The notes under the pieces are model-generated. The model had not been told where the DNA came from. It did no database searches and worked only from the letters and a program-made list of their open reading frames with translations. Below are positions 51,209 to 62,620 of a DNA stretch of 64,000 nt, one piece after another. The position numbers were made by a program, and so were the translations under genes. Location: NCBI RefSeq assembly GCF_015680705.1, contig NZ_JADNYP010000003.1:186001-250000 (forward strand). The letters are read 5' to 3'. The stretch's first letter is position 1. The number at the start of each line of letters is the position of its first letter. The stretch is from Pseudomonas fulva (GTDB lineage: Bacteria > Pseudomonadota > Gammaproteobacteria > Pseudomonadales > Pseudomonadaceae).

Positions 51209-52396
51209 ATGGCAACGGTAGACCGCTGGTTGCTGCCAGATGGCATCGAAGAAGTACTGCCACCTGAGGCCGCGCGTATCGAGATCGCGCGTCGGCAGGT
51301 GTTGGACCTGTTCCAGAGTTGGGGTTACGAGCTGGTCGTCACGCCGCATATCGAGTACCTGGAGTCGCTGCTCACCGGTGCCGGCCAGGACCTCGACCTG
51401 CGCACATTCAAGGTGGTCGATCCGCAGTCCGGACGCCTGATGGGTTTCCGTGCCGACTTCACCCCGCAAGTCGCGCGTATCGATGCTCATACCTTGCGTC
51501 GCGAAGGCCCGAGCCGCCTGTGCTATGCCGGTAGCGTGCTGCATGCCCAGCCGCGGGCGCTGTCCAGTTCGCGCAGTCCGATCCAGCTGGGGGCGGAGCT
51601 GTATGGCGACGCCAGCCCGACCAGCGACGTCGAAGTGATCAGCCTGATGCTGGCGATGCTGCAGTTGGCCGATGTGCCCGATGTGCACATGGACCTAGGG
51701 CATGTCGGCATCTATCGCGGTCTGGCCCGTGCCGCCGGCCTGTCCGGTGCGGTCGAGCAGCAGCTGTTCGACGCGCTGCAGCGCAAGGCTATCGATGAGG
51801 TCCAGGCGTTGACCGCCGACCTGCCGAAGGACCTGGCCAGCATGCTGCGCGCCTTGAGCGAGCTGTGCGGTGGACGCGAGGTGCTGGCCGAGGCCCGGGT
51901 GCGCCTGGGGCGTGCCCCGGCTGGCGTGCTCGCGGCGCTGGACGACCTGCTGGCCATCGCCGATCGTCTGGCGGCACGCTTCCCGGACCTGCCGCTGTAC
52001 TTCGACCTAGGTGAGCTGCGGGGCTATCACTACCACACTGGCGTGGTGTTCGCCGTGTTCGTGCCTGGCGTCGGGCAGTCCATCGCCCAAGGCGGGCGCT
52101 ACGACGACATCGGCGCCGACTTCGGCCGGGCGCGCCCGGCCCCCGGATTTTCCACGGATTTGAAGACCCTGGTCACACTGGGGCGAGCGGAGGTCGTATT
52201 GCCTGCCGGCGGCATCTGGACGCCCGACAGCAGCGATGCGGCCCTCTGGCAGATGGTCTGCCAGTTGCGCCACGAGGGCCAGCGGGTGGTCCAGGCCCTG
52301 CCTGGCCAGCCGCTGAGTGCTGCCCGCGAGGCGGATTGTGATCGGCAATTGATTCAGCAAGACGGGCGCTGGCAGGTTCTGCCGCTGACCTATTGA
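51209..52396 (+). CDS. hisZ: ATP phosphoribosyltransferase regulatory subunit HisZ
   Basis: A 395-residue histidyl-tRNA synthetase-like protein lacking the anticodon-binding domain; it is the regulatory partner of the short HisG in histidine synthesis. Motifs include [10 protein letters not shown] and YYTG-like [11 protein letters not shown], with GGRYDDI near the end. ATG 51209 has GGGGAA upstream. E. coli lacks HisZ, and in this position has a DUF2065 gene, which is not seen here. Confidence 0.93.
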   Translation: MATVDRWLLPDGIEEVLPPEAARIEIARRQVLDLFQSWGYELVVTPHIEYLESLLTGAGQDLDLRTFKVVDPQSGRLMGFRADFTPQVARIDAHTLRREGPSRLCYAGSVLHAQPRALSSSRSPIQLGAELYGDASPTSDVEVISLMLAMLQLADVPDVHMDLGHVGIYRGLARAAGLSGAVEQQLFDALQRKAIDEVQALTADLPKDLASMLRALSELCGGREVLAEARVRLGRAPAGVLAALDDLLAIADRLAARFPDLPLYFDLGELRGYHYHTGVVFAVFVPGVGQSIAQGGRYDDIGADFGRARPAPGFSTDLKTLVTLGRAEVVLPAGGIWTPDSSDAALWQMVCQLRHEGQRVVQALPGQPLSAAREADCDRQLIQQDGRWQVLPLTY

Positions 52397-52441
52397 GTGC
52401 TTCCGTCGGCAGTTGGCCGACAACCAAGTTTGCGTGAATGA

Positions 52442-53746
<1,305 letters not shown>

Positions 53747-53762
53747 TCCTCGTTCGCTTGGC

Positions 53763-53796
53763 AAAAGCCGCGCGCCCGAAAGGGCCGCGGCTTTTT
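53763..53796 (+). terminator. Intrinsic terminator after purA
   Basis: A 10-base-pair outer stem (53763-53772 with 53786-53795) and a 4-base-pair inner stem capped by a GAAA tetraloop, followed by T residues. One base (53773) is bulged. Confidence 0.92.
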
Positions 53797-53918
53797 GTCG
53801 GTCGCGGAAAAGTCGCCCTTGTGGCCTGTATACCTGCTGCGTACGGCATGACCCTTGCTGTACAAACGTTCTGCAGATGCCATCAAAATAGTGGCGCCAG
53901 GAACCCGAGGGTCTTGCC

Positions 53919-55853
53919 GTGTCAGTCATCCTTTCGTTGTTACGAAGCCGCCTGTTGCGGCCTGTGTTTGTAGCATTGGGTATCGCTTTTGTGGCGCAGG
54001 TCCTGGTGGCCCTTGCGCTGACCCGGAGCACGGTCACCGCGCTCGAAGCCGATCTGGGACAGCGCCTGGGAAACGACACGCGCCAGTTGGCCAGTGAGCT
54101 CGAGCAGGCCGGGCACGAGGTTCGCTCTGGGCTCGACGGCCTGTCGGCCAGTACTCGTCAACGGCTCGGCAGCGGGCTTTCCAATCGACTGCAGAGCGAA
54201 CAGCAGCAGTTGCGGGCCACCCTCGAGAAGCATCTCAAGGATTCAGCCAACGACATGGCCGAGTTGCTAGCCTCGGTCGCGCCGCGGGCCATCTGGGACA
54301 GCGACGTACCGATGCTTTCCGAGTTCGCCCGACGTGCCCAGCGCAACCCCAACGTGCTTTTCGTCATCTATGACGACGCCCAGGGGCAGCATCTGACTCG
54401 CTATCTCAACCGACAGAATCCGATCAACCAGGCCCTGATACAGAACGGCGAGGGTGAGCGAACGTTGGACAGGGTCCTGGATGCAGCGCGCAAGGACGCA
54501 TCGGTGTACCTGGTCGAGGCGCCAATCAGTCCCAACGGGGTCGAAATCGGCAAAGTGCTCATGGGCGTCTCGACGGCTGGCGTGGATCAGGAGCTCAAGG
54601 CGCTGGACGAGCGCTTCTCTGCGTTGATCGGCAGCGCCGGGCAATTGGTCGGCGACAGCCTGGGCGGCGCCGCGGCCGACAGTGGCAAGGCTTTGCAGGC
54701 ACGCCTGGAAACCGCGCAAGGCACGGCCAATGCGATGCAGGCAAGCGCCGAGCAGACCGTGCATGAAGCCACCACGGCGCTGCGCTGGCGGCTGGGCGTG
54801 GGGCTGGTGCTGATCGGTCTGGTCGTGCTGCTGGTCGTGGCGGTAGTGCTGGGGCGTCGTGTGGTCAGCAAGTTGCGCCTGCTGATCACTGCGCTGGATG
54901 ACCTGGCCGCTGGCGAAGGTGACCTGACCCGGCGAGTCCCGCTCGACAGCCGCGACGAGATCGGCGACATGGCTTCGGCGGTCAATCGCTTCGTCGCCAA
55001 GCTGCAGCCCATCGTGCGCGAGGCGGGGGAAGTGGCACAGCGTACCGGGGTGGAGATCGATGCCATGGCCCAGCGCAGCGCCGGGGCGGATGCGGCGGCC
55101 GCCTTGCAGCGTGATGCTGTGGCCGCCAGCCTGCAGGATCTGTCGAGCATGGCCGATGAAGCTCAGGCCGAAAGCCATGCCATGCAGGCAGCCCTGCGGC
55201 AGGTCGCGGATATTCGTATGGCTTGCGATGAAAACAGCCAGGTCTCTGCTCAGCTCGCCAACCTGATCGAGAGCTTGGCAGGGCAGGTCGAAACCGGCTC
55301 GGCAGTGATCGAGCGACTGGCCAGGCAGAGCGAGCAGATCGAGATGGTACTGACGGTGATCCACGGCATCGCCGAGCAGACCAACCTGCTGGCGCTCAAT
55401 GCCGCGATCGAGGCGGCACGCGCCGGCGACAGCGGGCGTGGCTTCGCCGTGGTGGCCGATGAGGTTCGGGCGCTTGCCAGCAAGACCCAGCGCTCCACCG
55501 GCGATATCCAGGCACACATCGCGGCTTTGCAACATGGTGCCCGCGAGGCGGTCGCTTCCATTGGTCAAGCCGGACAGCAGGCTGGCCAAGGATTGCTGGT
55601 ACTGCGTGACAATCAACGCCGCCAGCATGCGATGCAGGCGGCGGTGGAGCAGGTACACACCGCGATCGGGCTGGCCACCCAGGCCGCCGAGCAACAGTCC
55701 CAAGGCGCCCAGGCGGTGCGCGGGCGCGTGGAGACCATCCATGCCCAGGCGCAGCGCTCGGCCGAGATCGTGAGGCAGACGACGGCCAGCAGCAAGGTGC
55801 TCGATGACCTGGCGGTACAGTTGCGGAGGAGCCTGGGCCAGTTCAAGGCTTGA
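53919..55853 (+). CDS. Methyl-accepting chemotaxis protein
   Basis: A 644-residue transmembrane chemoreceptor. It has a transmembrane helix at about 14-34, a periplasmic ligand domain of about 250 residues, a second helix (about 291-312), a HAMP domain ([15 protein letters not shown]) and a cytoplasmic signalling domain with the hairpin tip [18 protein letters not shown]. There is no C-terminal NWETF-like CheR tether. The ligand domain is helix-rich at both ends with a Cache/PAS-like middle ([15 protein letters not shown]). The ligand is unknown. GTG 53919 is the start. Confidence 0.9.
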   Translation: MSVILSLLRSRLLRPVFVALGIAFVAQVLVALALTRSTVTALEADLGQRLGNDTRQLASELEQAGHEVRSGLDGLSASTRQRLGSGLSNRLQSEQQQLRATLEKHLKDSANDMAELLASVAPRAIWDSDVPMLSEFARRAQRNPNVLFVIYDDAQGQHLTRYLNRQNPINQALIQNGEGERTLDRVLDAARKDASVYLVEAPISPNGVEIGKVLMGVSTAGVDQELKALDERFSALIGSAGQLVGDSLGGAAADSGKALQARLETAQGTANAMQASAEQTVHEATTALRWRLGVGLVLIGLVVLLVVAVVLGRRVVSKLRLLITALDDLAAGEGDLTRRVPLDSRDEIGDMASAVNRFVAKLQPIVREAGEVAQRTGVEIDAMAQRSAGADAAAALQRDAVAASLQDLSSMADEAQAESHAMQAALRQVADIRMACDENSQVSAQLANLIESLAGQVETGSAVIERLARQSEQIEMVLTVIHGIAEQTNLLALNAAIEAARAGDSGRGFAVVADEVRALASKTQRSTGDIQAHIAALQHGAREAVASIGQAGQQAGQGLLVLRDNQRRQHAMQAAVEQVHTAIGLATQAAEQQSQGAQAVRGRVETIHAQAQRSAEIVRQTTASSKVLDDLAVQLRRSLGQFKA

Positions 55854-55882
55854 GCGAGGAGGGAATGGAACCCGCAAGGCTC

Positions 55883-55924
55883 TGCGAGCGCAGCCAGGCA
55901 GTGGTTTGCCGGGCTGCGCTCGCA
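55883..55924. terminator. Long hairpin between convergent genes
   Basis: A perfect 13-base-pair stem (55883-55895 with 55912-55924) with a further 4-base-pair inner stem (55897-55900 with 55907-55910). It fills the gap between the chemoreceptor and iron-permease genes, so it may act as a two-way terminator, though no T-tract is present. Confidence 0.55.
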
Positions 55925-55932
55925 GGCAATGC

Positions 55933-57498
55933 TCAGGCCTTGTTCAGGTACATGCGCGTGGTCAGCAGATAGACCGGCAGCCCCGAGACCAGCACCAGCA
56001 ATGCCGCATAGGGCGCCGCGGCGGCGAACTCGACATTGGCGGTGTGTGCCCAGACTTCGGTTGCCAAGGTCGTCATGCCGGTCGGACTGAGCAGCAAGGT
56101 GGCGGTGAGCTCCTTCATGGCATCGAGGAATACCAGCGCGAACGCCGCCGCCAGGGCCGGGAAGATGATCGGCAAGGTGACCCGGCAAAATGCCGCGAAG
56201 CTGCTGGCGCCGAGCGTTCGCGCTGCCTCTTCCAGAGTCGGCGAGGCCTTGTTCAAGGCCGTGCGCACCGGTGCCTGGGCCAGTGGCAGGAACAGCAGCG
56301 CATAAGCCAGGATCAGCAGTGCGGTGGTCTGGTAGAGCAATGGCACATAGTGCAGGGCGAAGAATACCAAGGTCAGCGCAATGACCAGGCCGGGCAGGGC
56401 ATGCAGCAGGTAAGGCAGGCGCTCGGCCCAGATCGCCAGGCGACCTTTGTAGCGCACCACCAGGAAGCTGATCGGCAGTGCCAGCAGTACGCAGAAGCCG
56501 GCTCCGCCAAGGGAGACCGAGAGCGAGGTGAGCAAGGCCTTGCCGATCTCGGCGATCGGGAAGGCTGCCGACGAGCCGATGCTCAGCCAGTAGCCGAGCA
56601 TCGCCAGCGGAATCCCGCTGCCCAGCAGCGCAAGGCCGATGCACAGCAGCTGCCCGGCGGGCATCCAGCCGCGCAGCTTCACTGGTTGCGCGCGCCGTGC
56701 CACTCCCTGGCCGATGCGCACATGCCGCGACTTGCCGCGCACCCGCAATTCGAGCCAGAGCATCACCAAGCACAGCGCCAGAAGTACCGCCGAAAGCATG
56801 GCTGCGTTGGCGTTGCTGAACTCCAGCTCGAATTGCTGGTAGATCGCCGTGGTGAAGGTTTGCAGGCCAAGGATCGACAGTGCGCCGAATTCCACCAGCA
56901 TGTGCAGGGCGATCAGCAGTGCGCCGCCGAGCATGGCTGGCCATAGCAGCGGCAGGGTGATCTTGATGAACACGCCCCAGCGGCTGCAGCCCAGGGTTCG
57001 TGCCGACTCCTCCAGAGAGGTGTCGAGGTTGCGCAAGGTGGCGGCTACCGGCAGGAATACCAGCGGGTACTTGGATAGTGTCATCACCAGGATCGCCCCG
57101 CCCAGACCCTCGAAGTCCGCGCTCAGGGAAACCCAGGTAAAGCTGCTGACGAACGAAGGCATGGCGAATGGCAAGCACAGCACCACGCCCCACAGGCGTC
57201 GCCCTGGCATGTCGCTGCGCTCCAGCAGCCAGGCCAGGGCCAGGCCGATCGCCAGGCAGGCTGCCGTGACGCCTGCCATCAGCAGCAAGGTATTGCGCAG
57301 CAAGCCCCACACGAAGGGGCGCCATAACAGGTGCAAGGCTTCGCGCCAACCGGCTTCCCAGGTCTTGAGCGCGACATACAGCAATGGCAGCAAGCTCATC
57401 GCTACCAGCAACAACACCGGCAGCACCACCCAGATGGAGGGCCGTCGGCGGCGAGGTACGTAGCGAACCAGGGCTGGCTCGGGCAGGGCGGCAGTCAT
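55933..57498 (-). CDS. Ferric iron ABC transporter permease (FbpB-like)
   Basis: A 521-residue membrane protein with about 12 hydrophobic segments and two copies of the binding-protein-dependent permease domain. The EAA loops are visible as EESARTLGCSRWGVFIKITLPLLWPA and EEAARTLGASSFAAFCRVTLP, the mark of FbpB/SfuB-type fused permeases. Its ATG shares one base with the stop of the upstream binding-protein gene. No ATPase gene follows. Confidence 0.88.
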   Translation of the reverse strand: MTAALPEPALVRYVPRRRRPSIWVVLPVLLLVAMSLLPLLYVALKTWEAGWREALHLLWRPFVWGLLRNTLLLMAGVTAACLAIGLALAWLLERSDMPGRRLWGVVLCLPFAMPSFVSSFTWVSLSADFEGLGGAILVMTLSKYPLVFLPVAATLRNLDTSLEESARTLGCSRWGVFIKITLPLLWPAMLGGALLIALHMLVEFGALSILGLQTFTTAIYQQFELEFSNANAAMLSAVLLALCLVMLWLELRVRGKSRHVRIGQGVARRAQPVKLRGWMPAGQLLCIGLALLGSGIPLAMLGYWLSIGSSAAFPIAEIGKALLTSLSVSLGGAGFCVLLALPISFLVVRYKGRLAIWAERLPYLLHALPGLVIALTLVFFALHYVPLLYQTTALLILAYALLFLPLAQAPVRTALNKASPTLEEAARTLGASSFAAFCRVTLPIIFPALAAAFALVFLDAMKELTATLLLSPTGMTTLATEVWAHTANVEFAAAAPYAALLVLVSGLPVYLLTTRMYLNKA

Positions 57499-58511
57499 CA
57501 GAGCAGACCGACCTCGCGTTCAAGCTCCAGGGCTTCCTCGGCGTTGCCCAGGTCGGCCGGGGTGATCTTCGGCGGACGCAGTTCTTCGAACGGTTTCAGG
57601 CCCTGGTCGGAAACCATGCCCTTGTGCAGCGGATACTCGGCCGTGGTCTGGGTGATGACCCGCTGGCCTTCCTCGCTAGCCATCCAGTGCAGCAGCGCCT
57701 GCGCTTCCTTCGGATGCTTGCTGGCCTTGACCGCCGCCGCGCCGGAAATGGTCACCAGGCCGCCCGCATCGCCATCGGCCAGGTAGTAGAGTTTCGAATC
57801 GAGCTGGCCGCGCTCGCGCTTGAGGGCATACCAGTAGTAGTTGTTCACCAGTACCGCGGCGACTTCGCCTTTTTCCACGGCCTTGAGCGCGACCATGTTG
57901 TTGGTATAGGTTTTGCCGAAGGCTTTCAGGCCGGTCAGCCAGTCCTCGGCAGCCTCGCGCCCGTGCAGCTTCAGGATGGCCACGGCCTGTTCCTGAAAGG
58001 CACCGCTGGTCGGAACGAAGCCGACGCGGCCATCCCACTCGGGATTGGCGAAATCCATCACCGACTTGGGCAGCTCGCTTTCATCGGTCTTCTTGGGGTT
58101 GAACACCACTACACGGGTTCGCGCGGTCACGCCCATCCAGGTGCCATTGGCGGCGACATATTCCTTGGGCAGCATGTCCAGCGTGGCATCATCGATCTTC
58201 GCCAGCAGTCCCAGCTCGCCGAGGTTGTTCAAAGGCGGCGATTCCTCGGTGTAGATGATATCGGCTGGCGAGCGCTCACCTTCCTCGATGATCTGGCTGG
58301 CCAGCTGGTTGCTGCTGCCCTTGCGGATATCGATATGGATGCCAGTCTTGGCCTCGTAGGCCTTGGCGATGGCCTCGCCGATTTCCTTGTGCTGGCCGTT
58401 GTACATGGTCAACGTGACCGGTTCGTCTGCCATGGCGGCCGGAGCGCCGACAACCAGGCTCAGGACGGCGGCGGCCAAGGTGCGCATCAGCGCTTGCGGA
58501 CGGATCGTCAT
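57498..58511 (-). CDS. Ferric iron-binding periplasmic protein (FbpA-like)
   Basis: A 337-residue periplasmic binding protein with a signal peptide ending at APAAMADE. The iron ligands of the Haemophilus FbpA family are recognisable: NGQHKE (His and Glu near the start) and the tandem tyrosines in VNNYYWY. ATG 58511 begins MTIRPQALMRT. Upstream is a 14-base palindrome (58556-58569) that may be an operator. Confidence 0.9.
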   Translation of the reverse strand: MTIRPQALMRTLAAAVLSLVVGAPAAMADEPVTLTMYNGQHKEIGEAIAKAYEAKTGIHIDIRKGSSNQLASQIIEEGERSPADIIYTEESPPLNNLGELGLLAKIDDATLDMLPKEYVAANGTWMGVTARTRVVVFNPKKTDESELPKSVMDFANPEWDGRVGFVPTSGAFQEQAVAILKLHGREAAEDWLTGLKAFGKTYTNNMVALKAVEKGEVAAVLVNNYYWYALKRERGQLDSKLYYLADGDAGGLVTISGAAAVKASKHPKEAQALLHWMASEEGQRVITQTTAEYPLHKGMVSDQGLKPFEELRPPKITPADLGNAEEALELEREVGLL

Positions 58512-58555
58512 GCGGGTACTTCCTCGCTTACGGCTACATATTTGGAAACAATGGT

Positions 58556-58569
58556 AAACGAAATCGTTT
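58556..58569. promoter_or_regulatory. Palindromic operator candidate upstream of the iron-binding protein
   Basis: AAACGA-AA-TCGTTT, a perfect 6-base inverted repeat with a 2-base spacer, lies 45 bases upstream of the start codon. It does not match the Fur box well (about 9 of 19 positions), so it might bind a different regulator. Confidence 0.4.
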
Positions 58570-58708
58570 CTCAAGTGGCCGAATGGCGAAAAATTCATGA
58601 CTGAAGTGACACAGTGACGCCAGGACGGCGCGCGGCTCGCCTGCGTCAAAGGCATGGCCAGTGTGAAGCGAGACAGGCTTGGCCGCCTGGGCTGAATCAC
58701 GAGCAAGA

Positions 58709-58738
58709 AAAAACCCACTAGCAAGCTAGTGGGTTTTT
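58709..58738. terminator. Intrinsic terminator after the tRNA-Leu genes
   Basis: A 14-base-pair stem (58709-58722 with 58725-58738) with a short A/T-flanked loop. It lies just downstream of the tRNAs on the minus strand and has T-runs on both strands. Confidence 0.9.
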
Positions 58739-58741
58739 GTA

Positions 58742-58828
58742 TGGTGCCCAGGAGAAGACTCGAACTTCCACGACCGTTAAGTCACTGATACCTGAAACCA
58801 GCGCGTCTACCAATTCCGCCACCTGGGC
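58742..58828 (-). tRNA. tRNA-Leu (CAG), copy 1
   Basis: An 87-base class II tRNA including encoded CCA. On the minus strand it begins GCCCAGGTGGCGGAATTGG. The anticodon loop reads TTCAGGT with anticodon CAG (5-base-pair stem CTGGT with ATCAG), and the long variable arm follows, as in E. coli LeuT. It decodes CUG. Confidence 0.95.
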
Positions 58829-58919
58829 AAATCTTTAAATCTTCAGTCTGAAGCGTTCGAGCGCGACAGCTGATGCTACACAGCGACAGACGAATCTGTT
58901 ATCTATCACTTTGAAATCT

Positions 58920-59006
58920 TGGTGCCCAGGAGAAGACTCGAACTTCCACGACCGTTAAGTCACTGATACCTGAAACCAGCGCGTCTACCAATTCCGCCAC
59001 CTGGGC
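58920..59006 (-). tRNA. tRNA-Leu (CAG), copy 2
   Basis: An identical 87-base copy of the previous tRNA gene, 91 bases upstream on the minus strand, also with encoded CCA. The two are probably processed from one transcript ending at the terminator at 58709-58738. Confidence 0.95.
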
Positions 59007-59291
59007 ACATCATCGAGATCGCTTTCATGCAAGAGCACGGGGTGCTTTACATCGTTGCCATTCTCAACTACAACGTCGGGTGTCCGTCGTCGTGGTGCGC
59101 ACTATACGGACGTGCCTGATGCCTGTAAAGCCCTGGATCGAAAAAAATATCAAAAACCTCAACCTGTTGATTTCAATGGCATGTCAGCCGCTTCCCAGGC
59201 TCGCGGCGGGGCTGTCCAACACCGAAATTTCCGGTTTCAATACGTCTATGCCAAACTCTCTCCCTATATACACCAAGGTGAACCCCTCCTG

Positions 59292-61877
59292 ATGGCCGAT
59301 TGGCAATCCCTCGATCCCGAGGCCGCCCGAGAAGCGGAAAAATACGAGAATCCCATCCCCAGCCGAGAGCTGATCCTGCAACACCTTGCCGATCGCGGCG
59401 AGCCGGCCGCGCGCGAGCAGCTGGCCAGCGAATTCGGCCTTCATGAAGAAGACCAGATCGAAGCCCTGCGCCGCCGCCTGCGCGCCATGGAGCGCGATGG
59501 CCAGCTGATCTACACCCGGCGCGGCACCTATGCCCCGGTGGACAAGCTGGACCTGATCTGTGGCCGGGTTTCCGGCCATCGCGATGGCTTCGGGTTCCTC
59601 ATCCCCGATGATGGCAGCGAAGACCTGTTCCTCAGCCCGACGCAGATGCGCCTGGTGTTCGATGGCGATCGCGCCCTGGCGCGGGTGTCCGGCGTCGATC
59701 GTCGCGGTCGCCGCGAGGGCGCGCTGGTCGAGGTGATTTCCCGCGCGCATGAAAGCGTGGTGGGGCGCTACTTCGAGGAAGGCGGCATCGGCTATGTCAC
59801 CCCGGACAATCCGAAGATCCAGCAGGAAGTGCTGGTGACCGCCGGTCGCAATGGCGGTGCCCGGGTCGGCCAGTTCGTCGAGATCAAGATCACCCACTGG
59901 CCGACGCCTCGCTTCCAGCCGCAAGGCGATGTGGTGGAAGTGATCGGCAACTACATGGCGCCGGGGATGGAAATCGACGTCGCCCTGCGCAGCTACGACA
60001 TTCCGCACGTCTGGCCCGAGGCGGTGACCAAGGAAGCGCGCAAGTTCCGCTCCGAAGTCGAGGAAAAGGACAAGGAAAAGCGCATCGATTTGCGCCACCT
60101 GCCGTTCGTCACCATCGATGGCGAGGACGCTCGCGACTTCGACGACGCCGTCTACTGCGAGCCCCTGGGCAAGCTGCGGCTGTTCTCTGGCGGCTGGCGC
60201 CTGTACGTGGCGATCGCCGATGTCTCCAGCTACGTGCGCCTGGGCTCGGCGCTCGACGTCGAGGCCCAGCAGCGTGGCAACTCGGTGTACTTCCCCGAGC
60301 GGGTGGTGCCGATGCTGCCGGAGGAGCTGTCCAACGGGCTGTGCTCGCTGAACCCGCATGTCGATCGCCTGGCCATGGTCTGCGAGATGACCATCAACAA
60401 GGCCGGACAGATGGTCGACTACCAGTTCTACGAGGCGGTCATCCACTCCCACGCGCGGCTGACCTACAACAAGGTCAGCAGCATGCTCGAGCACGCCCGT
60501 ACTCGCGAAGGCAAGGCCCTGCGCCAGGAGTACAGCGAGGTGTTGCCCGACCTCAAGCACCTGTACGCCCTGTACAAGGCCTTGGTCGCGGCTCGCCACA
60601 CCCGCGGCGCGATCGATTTCGAAACCCAGGAAACTCGCATCATCTTTGGCGCCGAGCGCAAGATCGCGGAGATCCGCCCGACCGTGCGCAACGATGCCCA
60701 CAAGCTCATCGAGGAATGCATGCTTGCGGCCAACGTGGCCACCGCCGAGTTCCTGCAAAAACATGGCGTACCGGCGCTGTATCGGGTGCATGACGGCCCG
60801 CCGCCGGAGCGCCTGGAAAAGCTCCGCGCCTTTCTCGGCGAGCTCGGCCTGTCACTGCACAAGGGCAAGGAGCCTTCGCCGAAGGACTACCAGGCCCTGC
60901 TGGCCAACATCGCCGATCGTCCGGATTTCCACCTGATCCAGACCGTGATGCTGCGCTCGCTGAGCCAGGCGGTCTATAGCGTCGACAACAATGGCCACTT
61001 CGGCCTGAACTACGAAGCCTATACCCACTTCACCTCGCCGATCCGTCGCTATCCGGACCTGCTCGTGCACCGGGCCATCCGCAGCGTGATCCGCTCGAAG
61101 GTCGAGACGCCGCACGTCAAGCGTGCCGGTGCCCCGAGCATTCCCAAGGCGCGTATCTATCCATACGACGAGAACACCCTCGACCAGCTGGGCGAGCAGT
61201 GCTCGCTGACCGAGCGTCGCGCCGACGAGGCGACCCGCGACGTGGTCAACTGGCTCAAGTGCGAGTACATGAAAGATCGCGTCGGCGAGACCTTCCCTGG
61301 CGTGATCACCGCGGTGACCGGCTTCGGCATCTTCGTCGAGCTGACCGACATCTATGTGGAAGGCCTGGTGCATGTCAGCGCCTTGCCGGGCGACTACTAT
61401 CACTTCGATCCGCTCCATCATCGCTTGTCCGGCGAGCGTAGCGGCCGCAGTTTCCGTCTGGGCGACACGGTGGACGTCAAGGTCATGCGCGTGAACCTGG
61501 ACGAACGCAAGATCGATTTCGAGGTCGCCGAAAGCACGCTGGCGGCCTCGGTCGGACGCAAGGCGCGCACCGGCGCGGCGAAGCCCGCAACCCAGGCCGC
61601 CGACGAAACGCAAGGCAAGGCCGCTGCCAAACCTAAGGCGGCCGCGCGCGCGCGCAAGGGTGAAAGCGCCGAAGCCTATTTTGCCCGCGATGCGGTACAA
61701 CGCAACGCCGAAGTGCGCAAGAGCCGGGAAATGAAGAAAGCGCTCATGGGCGAGGCGCGCGGTAGCCATGGCGGCGGCAAGGCGGACAAGTCCGGCAAGT
61801 CGACCGGCAAGCCCACCAAGCATCGCAAGGGACCTTCGAAATCGAGCGCGCCACGCAAAGGCAAGAGCAAGTCATGA
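59292..61877 (+). CDS. rnr: Ribonuclease R
   Basis: An 861-residue 3'-5' exoribonuclease that handles structured RNA. It has an N-terminal helix-turn-helix-like region, cold-shock domains, an RNB domain with DGEDARDFDDAVY (catalytic Asp cluster), an S1 domain (GVITAVTGFGIFVELTDIY) and a Lys/Ala-rich basic tail typical of RNase R. ATG 59292 (MADWQSL) is the family start; the ribosome site is weak. The 285-base gap before it shows nothing else certain. Confidence 0.96.
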   Translation: MADWQSLDPEAAREAEKYENPIPSRELILQHLADRGEPAAREQLASEFGLHEEDQIEALRRRLRAMERDGQLIYTRRGTYAPVDKLDLICGRVSGHRDGFGFLIPDDGSEDLFLSPTQMRLVFDGDRALARVSGVDRRGRREGALVEVISRAHESVVGRYFEEGGIGYVTPDNPKIQQEVLVTAGRNGGARVGQFVEIKITHWPTPRFQPQGDVVEVIGNYMAPGMEIDVALRSYDIPHVWPEAVTKEARKFRSEVEEKDKEKRIDLRHLPFVTIDGEDARDFDDAVYCEPLGKLRLFSGGWRLYVAIADVSSYVRLGSALDVEAQQRGNSVYFPERVVPMLPEELSNGLCSLNPHVDRLAMVCEMTINKAGQMVDYQFYEAVIHSHARLTYNKVSSMLEHARTREGKALRQEYSEVLPDLKHLYALYKALVAARHTRGAIDFETQETRIIFGAERKIAEIRPTVRNDAHKLIEECMLAANVATAEFLQKHGVPALYRVHDGPPPERLEKLRAFLGELGLSLHKGKEPSPKDYQALLANIADRPDFHLIQTVMLRSLSQAVYSVDNNGHFGLNYEAYTHFTSPIRRYPDLLVHRAIRSVIRSKVETPHVKRAGAPSIPKARIYPYDENTLDQLGEQCSLTERRADEATRDVVNWLKCEYMKDRVGETFPGVITAVTGFGIFVELTDIYVEGLVHVSALPGDYYHFDPLHHRLSGERSGRSFRLGDTVDVKVMRVNLDERKIDFEVAESTLAASVGRKARTGAAKPATQAADETQGKAAAKPKAAARARKGESAEAYFARDAVQRNAEVRKSREMKKALMGEARGSHGGGKADKSGKSTGKPTKHRKGPSKSSAPRKGKSKS

Positions 61878-62620
61878 GTCAGCTGGAAAAGATCTACGGC
61901 GTACATGCCGTGCAGGCACTGCTCGACCATCATCCACGGCGGGTCAAGCAGATCTGGCTGTCCGAGGGGCGTAGCGAACCACGCCTGCAGCGATTGCTCG
62001 AACTGGCCGCCGAGAACCGTGTGCCGGTCGGGCAGGCCGAGCGCCGCGAACTGGATGCCTGGGTCGAGGGCGTGCACCAGGGCGTGGTGGCCGAGGTCAG
62101 TCCCAGCCAGGTCTGGGGCGAGGCGATGCTCGAGGAACTGCTCGAGCGCAGCGAGCGGGCGCCGTTGATCCTGGTGCTCGACGGCGTCACCGACCCGCAC
62201 AACCTCGGCGCCTGCCTGCGCACCGCCGACGCGGCCGGCGTCACCGCCGTGGTGATCCCCAAGGACAAGTCGGCGACCTTGACTCCAGTGGTGCGCAAGG
62301 TCGCCTGCGGCGCCGCGGAAGTCATTCCCCTGGTGGCCGTGACCAACCTGGCCCGTACCCTGGAGAAGCTCCAGCAGCGCGGTCTGTGGGTGGTCGGGAC
62401 GGCAGGCGAAGCCGAGCAGCAGATCTACCAGCAGGACCTGACCGGCCCGCTGGTGATGATCATGGGCGCAGAAGGCAAGGGCATGCGCCGGCTTACCCGC
62501 GACCATTGCGATTTCCTGGTGAAGTTGCCGATGGCCGGCAGCGTCAGCAGTCTGAATGTGTCCGTCGCCACCGGCGTATGCCTGTTCGAGGCCGTGCGCC
62601 AGCGCCAGGCCAAGCCCTGA
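61874..62620 (+). CDS. rlmB: 23S rRNA (guanosine-2'-O-)-methyltransferase RlmB
   Basis: A 248-residue SPOUT methyltransferase acting on G2251 of 23S rRNA. The motifs are DPHNLGACLRTADAAGV (motif 1), IMGAEGKGMRRLT (motif 2) and SVSSLNVSVATGVCLFEA (motif 3). The start ATG overlaps the rnr stop by 4 bases. The same pair is found in E. coli. Confidence 0.96.
   Translation: MSQLEKIYGVHAVQALLDHHPRRVKQIWLSEGRSEPRLQRLLELAAENRVPVGQAERRELDAWVEGVHQGVVAEVSPSQVWGEAMLEELLERSERAPLILVLDGVTDPHNLGACLRTADAAGVTAVVIPKDKSATLTPVVRKVACGAAEVIPLVAVTNLARTLEKLQQRGLWVVGTAGEAEQQIYQQDLTGPLVMIMGAEGKGMRRLTRDHCDFLVKLPMAGSVSSLNVSVATGVCLFEAVRQRQAKP

Noticed and set aside
58556..58569. Fur box upstream of the iron-binding protein
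   Set aside because: Only about 9 of 19 positions agree with the Fur consensus, so Fur binding is not claimed.
58742..59006. Attachment site or genomic island at the tRNA-Leu pair
   Set aside because: The two copies are complete, identical tRNA genes in tandem; no integrase or partial tRNA fragment is present in the window.
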